From the NCBI RefSeq assembly GCF_000264455.2, contig NC_017958.1, forward strand, positions 687,001 through 751,000: a stretch of DNA of 64,000 nucleotides. Direction: 5' to 3'. This document shows positions 29,463 through 38,900 of this stretch, in pieces. Source of the DNA: Tistrella mobilis KA081020-065 (GTDB lineage Bacteria > Pseudomonadota > Alphaproteobacteria > Tistrellales > Tistrellaceae). Position 1 is the first letter of the stretch. Every line of letters begins with the position of its first letter. A program made the position numbers and the translations under genes. The notes under the pieces are model-generated. The model made no database searches, was not told where the DNA came from, and was given only the letters and a program-made list of their open reading frames with translations.

Positions 29463-32400
29463 CCGCGGATATCTCCGCCCGGCTGGACCGGCTGAGCCCG
29501 GCGCAGCGTGCGCTGTTCGAACGCATGCGCGGCAAGCGCCCGGACCCTGCCGCTGCGCCTGAAACAGCGCCCGACACCGCGCCAGAGGCGGCGCCGCTGT
29601 CCTTCGCGCAGGCACGGCTGTGGTTCCTGGACCGGTTGCAGCCGGGGAGCCCGGCCTACAACATCGCCTCTGCCGTCGAGATCCGCGGAGAGATCGACCC
29701 GGCGGCGCTGGATGCGGCGCTTCAGCAGGTGATCGCCCGCCATGGCGTGCTGCGGACGCGGTATGAGGAGGGGGCGGATGGCCCCCGGCAGATCGTGGAC
29801 CCGGCCCCGCCCGGCCCGGTGCTGCGGCTGGCCGATGCGCCGGATGCCGCGGCGGCGGCGGCCCTGGCCACGGCGGAGGCGCGCCGGCCCTTCGATCTGG
29901 CCACGGGGCCGGTTTTCCGGCTGCTGCTGATCCGGACGGCACCCGCCCGGCATGTGCTGGCGGTGACGGTGCACCATATCGCCGCCGATGCCTGGTCGCT
30001 GGGCATTCTGTTCGACGAGCTGATGGCCGCCTATCGCGCCCGGCTGGACGGGCTGCCGGCGGATCTGCCGGTGCTGACCACCTCTTACGCCGCCTATGCC
30101 GCGGAACAGCGCGCGGCGCTGGATGCGGCGGCCGAGGCCCGGCTGCTGGACTGGTGGCGCCACCGGCTGGACGGGCTGCCGGTGCTGGACTGGCCGGCGG
30201 GCCCGCCCCGGCCGCCAGTCCAGCGTTTCGAGGGCGCGGCCCGGCGCTTCGACGTGCCGGCGGCGCTGACCGCGGCCGTGGAGGCGCTGGGCCGGCACCA
30301 TGGCGCGTCGACCTTTCAGACCCTGATGGCGGCGGCGCAGGTTCTGATCCATCACGAGACCGGCCAGCGCGATTTCGCCCTGGGCGCGCCGGTCGCCAAC
30401 CGGCGGCGGCGCGAGCACGAGGCGCTGATCGGGTTTTTCGTCAACACCCTGCCCTTCCGGGCCAGGTTCGACGACGACCCCGCCTTCACCACCTGGCTGG
30501 AACGGCTGCGCGACGATGCGCGCGCGGTGCTGGCCCATCAGGATCTGCCGTTCGAGAAACTGGTCGAGGCGCTGGAAGACACCCGCGACCCCAGCCGCAA
30601 CCCGCTGGTGCAGGTGGTGCTGGCCTTCCAGAACGCGCCGGTCGGCAGCGGTACCGCCCCCGGCGGGTTGAGCCTGCGCGGGCTGGAGACCGATCAGGGC
30701 ATCGCCCGCTTCGACCTGGAGATCCATCTGACCCGCGCCCCCGGCGGCGGGCTGGCGGGCATGATCCTGTACGACACCGCGCTGTTCGATGCGGCGCGGG
30801 TCGACCGGCTGGGGCGGCGCTTCGTGCGGCTGCTGGAGATGGTGGCGGCCGATCCCGGACAGCGGATCGGCGATCTGGTGCCGCTGCTGGACGAGGATCT
30901 GGCGGCGATCGCGGCCGCCGCCCCCGCGGTGCCGCCGGCGGCGGAACTGGTGCCGGTGCGGCTGGCGCGCATGGTGGCGGCGCGGGCGGCGGCGCCGGCC
31001 GTGGAGGATCCGGGCGGCGGCATCGACTATGCCGGGCTGGATGCGGCCGCGGCCCGGCTGATGCAGGCACTGGCGCGTTCGGGGATCGGCCGGGGCGATG
31101 TGGTGGCGGTGATCCTGTCCCCGGGGCGGGCCGCCGCTGCGGCGGCAATGGGCATCTGGGCGGCGGGTGCCGCCTATCTGCCGCTGGACCCGCGCCACCC
31201 GCCGGCACGGCTGGCGGCGCTGATCCGCCGCGCCGGCGCGCGGGCGGTGGTGGCGCCGGCCCTGCCCGAAGGGGTGGAGCTGCTGCCGCGGCTGGATGTC
31301 GACGTCGGCCCGGATAACGGCGGTTTCGGCAATGGCGGGGCGGCGGCGCGGGCGGCCCGGATCAACACGGCGGAGGATGCCGCCTATCTGATCTTCACCT
31401 CCGGCTCGACGGGCGAGCCCAAGGGGGTGGTGGTGCCGCATGGCGCGCTGGCGGGGCTGGTCGACTGGCATGTGAATGCCTTCGGCACGGGGCCGGCCAC
31501 CCGGGCGAGCCTGGTGGCCGGCCCCGGTTTCGACGCCGCGGTCTGGGAAATCTGGCCGGTACTGGCCGCGGGCGGCACCGCGGTCGCGGCGGATCCCGCC
31601 ATGCTGGCCGATCCGGCGGCGCTGGCCGGCTGGCTGGTCGACCGGCGGATCACCCAGGCCTTCATGCCCACCCCGCTGGTCGGCGGGCTGCTGGGCCGGG
31701 CCTGGCCGGCGGAGACCGCACTCCGCCTGATGCTGGCGGGGGGCGAGCGGCTGACGGACCGGCCGCCCCAGGGCCTGCCCTTCCGGCTGGTCAACAATTA
31801 CGGGCCGACCGAGGCGGCGGTGGTCGCGAGTTCAGGGACGGTGTCTCCGGGGCCGGCGGCGAGTATCGGGCTGCCCGATATCGGCGGGGCGATCACCGGG
31901 GCGCGGCTGCATGTGCTGAATGCGGCCAGCCGGCCGGTCGGCATCGACATGCCGGGTGAACTGCATGTCGGCGGGCGCGGGCTGGCCCGGGGCTATGCCG
32001 GCGATCCGGTGCGCACGGCGCTGGCCTTCCGGCCCGATGCCACGGGCGATGGCGTACGGCTGTATGCGACCGGCGATCTGGTGGTGCTGCGGGCCGATGG
32101 CCGGCTGGATTTTCTGGGCCGGGCCGACGACCAGGTGAAACTGCGCGGCCACCGGATCGAGCCCGCAGAGATTGCGGCCGCGATCCGCGCGCTGGACGGC
32201 GTGCAGGATGCGGCGGTGATCCTGCGCGAGGACGGCGCCGAGCCCCGGCTCTGCGCCTACGTGGTGTCGACGGCCGCACCGGCGCGGCTGGCCCGCCGGC
32301 TGCGCGACCGGCTGCCGGGCTATATGGTGCCGGCGGACTGGGTGCAGCTGGACCGGCTGCCGCTGACGACATCGGGCAAGCTGGACCGGCGGGCGCTGCC

Positions 32401-33319
32401 GGCGCCCGAGATGGCGGCGGCGACCGGGGCGGTGGCGGAAACCGCGGCCGAACGGCTGATCGCCGGCATCTGGGCCGAGGTGCTGGGCCGGAAGCTGCCG
32501 CCCGGCCGCGACGATGATTTCTTCGCCCTGGGCGGCCATTCCCTGGCGGCGGCACGGGTGGCGGCGCGGCTGCAGGCGGCGGGGCGGCCGTTGCCGCTGG
32601 CAACGCTCTTCCGCGCCACCACACTGGCGGCGCTGGCGGCGGAGCTGGAGGCGGCGGCCGCGCCGGAGGATGACGACAGCATCGATCTGCCGGACTTCGC
32701 GCCGGTCGTCGACGGCGAGGTGCCGCTCAGCCCCGGCCAGGCGCGGTGGTGGTTCCTGGACCGGCTGGGTGCCGACCCGGCCGCCGCGGTGATCTCGGCG
32801 GCGCTGGATCTGACGGGGCCGCTGGATGTGGACCGGCTGGCGGCGGCCTTCGGGCAGATCGTCGCCCGGCATCTGCCGCTCCGCACCGCCATCCTGGCGG
32901 TGGACGAGCAGCCGCGGGCAGTGCCGCAGCCGGTGCCCATGCCCTGGCCGCTGCCGGTGCTGCCGGTCGCGGACGAGGCTGAGGCAAACCTGCTGGCACG
33001 GGACCTGGCGGCCCGGCCCTTCGATCTGGCGTCGGGGCCGTTCCTCCGCACGCATTTGTTGCGGTTTGGCGCTGAGAGACATCTTTTTGATTGTGGTTCT
33101 GCACCATGTCGCGGCCGATGGCTGGTCGATGGGGGTGCTGATCCGCGAGCTGCAGGATCTTTATGCCGGGCGGGCGCCGGCGCCGCTTTCGGTGGATTAT
33201 CCCGCAACCGCGCGGCGGGCTGCCGCGCTGACCGGCCGGGATCTCGCCTTCTGGCGGGATCGTCTGGACGGGCTGCCGCCGCCGCAAGCGGTGCCGGGGC
33301 GGCCGGAAAACCTGCCTGA
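29459..33319 (+). CDS. NRPS: C-A(Leu)-T-C(N-terminal half), split by frameshift
   Basis: The ATG overlaps the previous stop (ATGA). After a short N-terminal helix (LSPAQRALFERMR), probably a docking segment, comes a C domain (about 40-480) whose core is HHIAADA (H172-H173, D177, A178), an alanine where glycine is usual. The A domain (A3 FTSGSTGEPKG near 646, NNYGPTEAA near 779) reads D-A-W-F-L-G-N-V-V, the textbook leucine code. T follows (Ser1028), then a second C domain. Homology runs in this frame only to about 33083; beyond it the residues are unrelated and the frame stops at 33319. It should attach Leu to the Hip ketide delivered by the PKS gene. The protein is the front part of a two-module Leu-Pro synthetase, with the rest in the next entry. 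Confidence 0.9.
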   Translation: MTADISARLDRLSPAQRALFERMRGKRPDPAAAPETAPDTAPEAAPLSFAQARLWFLDRLQPGSPAYNIASAVEIRGEIDPAALDAALQQVIARHGVLRTRYEEGADGPRQIVDPAPPGPVLRLADAPDAAAAAALATAEARRPFDLATGPVFRLLLIRTAPARHVLAVTVHHIAADAWSLGILFDELMAAYRARLDGLPADLPVLTTSYAAYAAEQRAALDAAAEARLLDWWRHRLDGLPVLDWPAGPPRPPVQRFEGAARRFDVPAALTAAVEALGRHHGASTFQTLMAAAQVLIHHETGQRDFALGAPVANRRRREHEALIGFFVNTLPFRARFDDDPAFTTWLERLRDDARAVLAHQDLPFEKLVEALEDTRDPSRNPLVQVVLAFQNAPVGSGTAPGGLSLRGLETDQGIARFDLEIHLTRAPGGGLAGMILYDTALFDAARVDRLGRRFVRLLEMVAADPGQRIGDLVPLLDEDLAAIAAAAPAVPPAAELVPVRLARMVAARAAAPAVEDPGGGIDYAGLDAAAARLMQALARSGIGRGDVVAVILSPGRAAAAAAMGIWAAGAAYLPLDPRHPPARLAALIRRAGARAVVAPALPEGVELLPRLDVDVGPDNGGFGNGGAAARAARINTAEDAAYLIFTSGSTGEPKGVVVPHGALAGLVDWHVNAFGTGPATRASLVAGPGFDAAVWEIWPVLAAGGTAVAADPAMLADPAALAGWLVDRRITQAFMPTPLVGGLLGRAWPAETALRLMLAGGERLTDRPPQGLPFRLVNNYGPTEAAVVASSGTVSPGPAASIGLPDIGGAITGARLHVLNAASRPVGIDMPGELHVGGRGLARGYAGDPVRTALAFRPDATGDGVRLYATGDLVVLRADGRLDFLGRADDQVKLRGHRIEPAEIAAAIRALDGVQDAAVILREDGAEPRLCAYVVSTAAPARLARRLRDRLPGYMVPADWVQLDRLPLTTSGKLDRRALPAPEMAAATGAVAETAAERLIAGIWAEVLGRKLPPGRDDDFFALGGHSLAAARVAARLQAAGRPLPLATLFRATTLAALAAELEAAAAPEDDDSIDLPDFAPVVDGEVPLSPGQARWWFLDRLGADPAAAVISAALDLTGPLDVDRLAAAFGQIVARHLPLRTAILAVDEQPRAVPQPVPMPWPLPVLPVADEAEANLLARDLAARPFDLASGPFLRTHLLRFGAERHLFDCGSAPCRGRWLVDGGADPRAAGSLCRAGAGAAFGGLSRNRAAGCRADRPGSRLLAGSSGRAAAAASGAGAAGKPA
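33084..33088 (+). other. T5 homopolymer with apparent one-base insertion
   Basis: Reading passes from one frame to another across five consecutive T. With four T the chain reads RHLLIVVLHHVAADGWS, matching the homologous C domains in length and sequence. About 50 bases around it (33050-33100) are much AT-richer than the flanks, which is unusual within this gene. It may be a sequencing or assembly error, or a true mutation; slippage at T5 is possible but weak. Confidence 0.8.
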
Positions 33320-35912
33320 CGCCGCCGATCCGGTCGTGGTGGTGCCCCTCCCCGAGGCCGCGAGCCGGGGGCTGGACGCGCTGGCACGCCGGGCGGGGGT
33401 GACGCCGTTCATGACGCTGCTGACGGCGGCACAGATCCTGTTCGCGCGGCTGTGGGGCACGCGCGATTTCGCGCTGGGCACGCCGGTCGCCAACCGGCCG
33501 GATCCGGCTTCGGAAGCCCTGATCGGCTTTCTGGTCAACACGGTGGTGCTGCGCAGTTCGCTGGCGCAAGCCGAGGACAGCCTGGACCGGCTGCTGGCGC
33601 GGGTAAAGGCCGATACCATCGCGGCGCTGGCCCATCAGGCCCTGCCCTTCGACCGGCTGGTCGAGGCGCTGGATGTCACGCGCAGCGGCACCGACAACCC
33701 GCTGTTCCGGGTGCTGGTCGCCTGGCAGCCGGGGGATCTGGCGACACCCGATCTGGCGGGGCTGGAGGTGACGCCCCGGCCCTCGCCCCTGATCGGCACG
33801 CGGCTGGATCTGGAGATCCACGGCCAGGCCGGGCCGGGCGGCTGGCATCTGGCACTGACCTACGCCCCGGCACGGCTGGCGCGCGCGGATGCCACGGCCA
33901 TCGGCACCCGGCTGGCGCGGGTGCTGACGGCGATGGCGGCAGAGCCGGACCAGCGCTGGACGGCGCTGCCGATCCTGGGCGACGACGAAGCGGCGCGGAT
34001 CGATGCGGCGGCACGCGGGCGCGCGATGACCCATCCGCGGGTGCTGGACGAGATCCTGGCGCGGGCGGCGGAAGACCCTGCCGCCCCGGCGCTGATCGAC
34101 GGCCGGAGCAGCATCAACCGCCACAGCCTGACCGGGCGGGCGGCGGCGCTGGCGCAGCAGATTTGCAAGGCGCATGGCCGATCCGTGGGGTTGATGCTCG
34201 GGCGCGGTCAGGCGCATGGGATGGGGCTGCTGGGGGTGTGGCTCGCCGGGGCGGCGGCGATGCCGCTGGATCCCGATCTGCCGGATGCGCGGCTGAAGAC
34301 CATGATCGAGATCGGCCGGCCGGCGGCGATCATCGCCGATCCGGCGCAGCTGGCGCGGCTGCGCGCGCTGACCGATCTGCCGGTGACGGTGCTGCCCGAG
34401 GGCGAGGCCGGCCCCCCGCCGGTGACGGTCGGACCCGACGATCCCGCCTATCTGCTGTTCACCTCGGGCTCTACCGGCACGCCCAAGGGGGTGATGGTGG
34501 CCTGGCGGACGCTGGACCAACTGACCGGCTGGCATCGCGCGCGGCATCCTGTGCCGGCGCCGACGCTGGGCTTTGCACCCCTGGGCTTCGACGTGTCGAT
34601 GCAGGAGGCGGCGCTCGCCTGGGCCGAAGGCAGCCCGCTGGTGGTTACCGACGAGACGGTCCGGCGCGATCCGGCGGCGCTGATCGCTTTCATCCGCGCG
34701 CATCAGGTCGCGCGGCTGTTCCTGCCGGTGGTGATGCTGCATGCGCTGGCCGATCATCTGGCCGCCCATCCCGAGCGGATCCCGACCTCGGTTGCGCTGA
34801 TCGCGACGGCGGGGGAGCAGCTGCGGATCACCGGCCCGGTGCGCGACTGGTGCCGGCAGAGCCGGTTCGCGATCGACAACCAGTACGGGCCGACCGAAAC
34901 CCACGTCGTGGCGGCGGAGCTGCTGCCGGCCGACGCCGTCGACGACTGGCCCGACCGGCCGGCGATCGGCCGGCCGGTGGATGGCGCGGTGCTGTTCGTG
35001 ACCGACCCGGACGGCCGGGTTCTGCCCGACGAGGTGGCGGGCGAGCTGCTGATCGGCGGCACGGCCCCGGCGATCGGCTATGCCGGCGATCCGCTGCGCA
35101 CGGCCGAGCGCTTCGTGACCGGCCCCGACGGCAGCCTGGTCTATCGCACCGGCGACCGGGTGGTCCGCGGCCGGGACGGGCGGCTGACCTATCTGGGCCG
35201 GGCCGACGACCAGGTGAAGATCCGCGGCTTCCGGGTGGAGCCGGGCGAGATCGAGGCGGCGCTGGGCGCCCATGACGATGTCGCCCAGGTGCTGGTGACG
35301 GTGCGCCACATCGCCGGCGCCGCGACGCTGGTCGCCCATGTCGAACCCAGGGTGATGCCGGCCGACCCGGCCGGTCTCGCGGGCCGGCTGGCGGCCTGGC
35401 TGCAAACCCGGCTGCCGGCACCGATGGTGCCGGCGCGCTGGGTGATCAGCCCGGCCCTGCCCCGATCGGCCAATGGCAAGCTGGACCGCAAGGCCCTGCC
35501 GGCGGTGGACGGCATCCCCCCGGGGCAGAGCGTCGGTGCGGCACCGGCGACGGAAACCGAGACGGCGCTGGCCAGGATCTGGACCGCGATCCTGGGCGTG
35601 GAGACCGTGTCGCGCGGCGACGACTTCTTCGCACTCGGCGGCCATTCGCTGCGCGCGACCCAGCTGGTCGCCCGCATCGAACGGGAGCTGGGCATCCGGG
35701 TGCAGCTGGCGACGGTGTTCGAACAGCCGACCCTTCAGGGCCTGGCCGCGGCGGTGGACGAGGCGCGCACCGACGCGCTCGCCGACGATCTGGCGCTTCT
35801 GGACGACGACGAGCTTGCCGCCCTGCTGGGTGATGACGATCTGAGCGCCCTTCTGGGCGACGACGACCTGAGCGCCCTTGCGGGCGACGACGATCCGGAG
35901 ACCGCCGCATGA
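33084..35912 (+). CDS. NRPS: C(end)-A(Pro)-T with acidic repeat tail (continuation after frameshift)
   Basis: Homology resumes here with IVVLHHVAADGWS of the C domain; the first in-frame ATG inside it is 33129, so no natural separate start is evident. The A domain (about 34030-35500; A3 near 34455-34490, NQYGPTETH near 34878) has the same proline-type code D-V-Q-F-A-A-Q-V-V as the first module of the window and is highly similar to it throughout. T follows (Ser codon 35646-35648). The protein ends in an acidic tail with three 9-residue repeats (GDDDLSALL type). It would add Pro to Hip-Leu and pass the chain to the tyrosine module, whose ATG overlaps this stop. Confidence 0.9.
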   Translation, partial: FLIVVLHHVAADGWSMGVLIRELQDLYAGRAPAPLSVDYPATARRAAALTGRDLAFWRDRLDGLPPPQAVPGRPENLPDAADPVVVVPLPEAASRGLDALARRAGVTPFMTLLTAAQILFARLWGTRDFALGTPVANRPDPASEALIGFLVNTVVLRSSLAQAEDSLDRLLARVKADTIAALAHQALPFDRLVEALDVTRSGTDNPLFRVLVAWQPGDLATPDLAGLEVTPRPSPLIGTRLDLEIHGQAGPGGWHLALTYAPARLARADATAIGTRLARVLTAMAAEPDQRWTALPILGDDEAARIDAAARGRAMTHPRVLDEILARAAEDPAAPALIDGRSSINRHSLTGRAAALAQQICKAHGRSVGLMLGRGQAHGMGLLGVWLAGAAAMPLDPDLPDARLKTMIEIGRPAAIIADPAQLARLRALTDLPVTVLPEGEAGPPPVTVGPDDPAYLLFTSGSTGTPKGVMVAWRTLDQLTGWHRARHPVPAPTLGFAPLGFDVSMQEAALAWAEGSPLVVTDETVRRDPAALIAFIRAHQVARLFLPVVMLHALADHLAAHPERIPTSVALIATAGEQLRITGPVRDWCRQSRFAIDNQYGPTETHVVAAELLPADAVDDWPDRPAIGRPVDGAVLFVTDPDGRVLPDEVAGELLIGGTAPAIGYAGDPLRTAERFVTGPDGSLVYRTGDRVVRGRDGRLTYLGRADDQVKIRGFRVEPGEIEAALGAHDDVAQVLVTVRHIAGAATLVAHVEPRVMPADPAGLAGRLAAWLQTRLPAPMVPARWVISPALPRSANGKLDRKALPAVDGIPPGQSVGAAPATETETALARIWTAILGVETVSRGDDFFALGGHSLRATQLVARIERELGIRVQLATVFEQPTLQGLAAAVDEARTDALADDLALLDDDELAALLGDDDLSALLGDDDLSALAGDDDPETAA
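35820..35900 (+). repeat. Three tandem 27-base units coding an acidic C-terminal tail
   Basis: Units 35820-35846, 35847-35873 and 35874-35900 (the last diverged) each encode a variant of ALLGDDDLS. They sit at the very end of an NRPS that must dock on the next one, so a role as an acidic docking tail is likely. The next protein starts with a basic helix (LRAKLKTLSPEQRAALERRL), a plausible partner. Confidence 0.75.
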
Positions 35913-38900
35913 CCGACGCCCCCCGCCCCTCGGCCGAGGCGCTGCGCGCGAAACTGAAAACGCTCTCGCCCGAACAGCGCGCGGCGCTGGAACGCAGGCT
36001 GGCGGCAGCCAAGGCGGGGGCCGCTGCCACCGGCACGGCAATCCCGCGCATTCCGCGCGACCCCGCGCCGGCGGCATCCTTCGCGCAGGAACGGCTGTGG
36101 TTCATCGACCGGCTGGCACCGGGCACTGCGGCCTACAACCTGCCCGCCGTGCTGCGGCTGGCGGGCGCGCTGGACCACCGGGCGCTGGAAGACGCCATCG
36201 GGCGGATCGTCGCCCGGCACGAGGCGCTGCGCACCGCGCTGGTCGAACGCGACGGCCGGCCGGTGCAGCTGATCGCCCCGCCGCCGGCTGCCTGGCCGAT
36301 CGCGGTCGAGGATCTGAGCGACTGCCCGGCGGAGATGGTGACGGCACGGGTCGCCGCCGAGGCAGAGACGCCCTTCGATCTGGCCCAGCCGTTCAAGCTG
36401 CGCAGCCGGCTGCTGAAACTGGCCGCCGACGACCATCTGCTGCTGATCACCCTGCATCATGTGGCATCCGACGGCTGGTCGCTGGGGGTGCTGACCGCCG
36501 AAATCGGCACGCATTACGCGGCGGCACGCGCGGGCCGCGAAACCGACCTGCCGCCGCTGGCCTGCCAGTATGCCGATTTCGCCGCCTGGCAGCGGGGGCG
36601 GCTGAGCGGGGCGGCGCTTGAGCGCGAGATCGACCACTGGCGCCGCACCCTCGACGGCTTCGTGCCCGGCGAGTTCCCGACCGACCGGCCGCGGCCGGCC
36701 GAGCAGCGCTTCGAGGGCGCGGTGGTCAGCCGCCGGCTGCCGGCGGCGCTGGCTGCGAAGGTCGATGCCGCGGCGCGGCGGCACAAGGCGACGCCCTTCA
36801 TCATTCTGCTCGCCGCCTTCAACGCCCTGCTCGCCCGCTGGTCGGGCGAGGTGGATGTATCGGTCGGCATCCCGGTCGCCAACCGCACCCATCCCGATCT
36901 GGAGGCGCTGATCGGGTTTTTCGTGAATGCGCTGGTGGTGCGGGTGCCGCTGGACGGCGACCCGACCATGGACGAGATCATCACCCGCAGCCGGGCGGCG
37001 GCCACCACCGCCTATGACCATCAGGACCTGCCCTTTGAACGGCTGGTGGCGGAGCTGGCGCCCGAGCGCGACCCGTCGCGGCCGCCGCTGTTCCGGATCG
37101 CCTTTGCGGTGCAAAACGCGCCCCGGGGCAGCGTCACCCTGGCCGGGCTGGAACTGCGCCCCTTCACGGCCGAAATCACCCGCACCCGCATGGAGATGGA
37201 GTGGCATGTCTTCGAGCGCCGCGACGAGACCGGCGCCGCGGCGGGGCTGGACCTGGTCGTCGCCCATGCGACCGCGCTGTTTGGCCGGGCGACGGTCGAA
37301 CGGCTGATCGACGGCTTTGCGGTGCTGCTGGAAGCGGGGCTCGACCGGCCGGAGACGCGGCTGTCGGCCCTGCCGGTGATGACGGCGGCCATGGAAAGGG
37401 CGGTGATGACCGCGGGCCGCGGGCCGGCCCCTGAGGCCATCCCCGCCCCCGACCTCAGCCGGGTGCTGGCAGAACGGCTCGCCACCGACCGGGTGGTTGT
37501 GGCCGAGGCCGGCGGCCCGCGGCTGACCGGCCACCAGTTGCAGGCGCGGGTGGAGCGGATGGCGGCGGCGCTGGCCGCGCGCGGGCTCGCCCCCGAAACC
37601 CCGGTGCTGCTGCTGATGGATCGCGGCATCGACCAGATCACCGCCACCCTCGCCATCTGGCGGGCGGGGCTCTGCCAGATGCCGGTCGATCCGGCCCAGC
37701 CCGATGCGCGGCTGGCGGCGATGATCGCCGGCGGTGCCCCGGGGCTTGCGATCAGCGATCCTGACGGCCTGGCACGGCTCTCCACCCTCGCCCCCGATTT
37801 GCCCCGCTGCGGGCCGGCGGACCTTAATGCCGAGCCGCGGCCGCTGCCGGCGGTGCATGGCGACCAGCTCGCCTGGATGATCTTCACCTCCGGCTCGACC
37901 GGCACACCCAAGGCGACGCTGGTGACCCATGGCGGCGCGCTCAACACCGGTTTCGCCCAGGCGCGGATGCTGGGGCTGGGGACGGAAGACCGGGTGGCGC
38001 AACTCGCCTCGCCCGGCTTCGATGCCGCCCTTTCGGAACTGCTGATGGCGCTGATCGCCGGGGCGGAACTGATGCCGGTGCCGGCGGCGGTGGCGCGCGA
38101 CCCGCTGGCGCTGGGCGATTTCCTGGCGGCCGAACGGGTGACGGTGGCGACGCTGACCCCGACCATGCTGGCGGCGATCGGCCGGGATCTGCCCGATCTG
38201 GCGGTGCTGCTGGTCGCCGGCGAGGCCTGCCCGCCCGAACTGGTCCGCCGCTTCGCCCCCGGACGGCGGATGGTGAATGCCTATGGCCCGACCGAATGCG
38301 CGGTCTGCGCCACCATGGCGGTCGGGCTGGACGCAGAGGCGGGCCCGCCGCCGATCGGCTCCGCGATCGACGGCGCGGAACTTCTGATCCTGGACCCGCG
38401 CGGCCGGCCGGTGCCGGATGGCGTTGCGGGCGAACTCTGCATCGGCGGGGCAGGCGTCGGCCGCGGCTATGCCGGGCGGGCGGACCTCACCGCCGAACGC
38501 TTCGTGCCCCACCCCGCCCCCGACCGGCCCGGCGCCCGGCTCTATCGCAGCGGCGATCTGGTCCGCCGCCGGCCGGATGGCGCGCTCGACTATCTGGGCC
38601 GGATCGACACCCAGATCAAACTCGGCGGCAACCGGATCGAACCCGGCGAGATCGAGGCGGTGCTGCGCGCCGACCCGGATGTGGCCGATGCGGTGGTGGA
38701 TGTGATCGAGATGGAGAGGCCGGTTGCGGCCGCGCCCGCGGATGCGGGCAGCGGCCCGGCGATCGCGCTCCGCCCCGCCGACGCCCTGGCCGATGGCCGG
38801 CGGCTGGAACTCTGGCCCTCGATCGCCGAGCATTTCGTCTATGACGAGACGCTCTACCACGCCATGACCCATGACGAGGCCCGCAACGCCCATTACCGGG

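Noticed and set aside
33084-33088. Programmed frameshifting at the T5 run
   Set aside because: There is no slippery heptamer, stimulatory stem or conservation argument, and the paralogous C domains need no shift. An indel is simpler.
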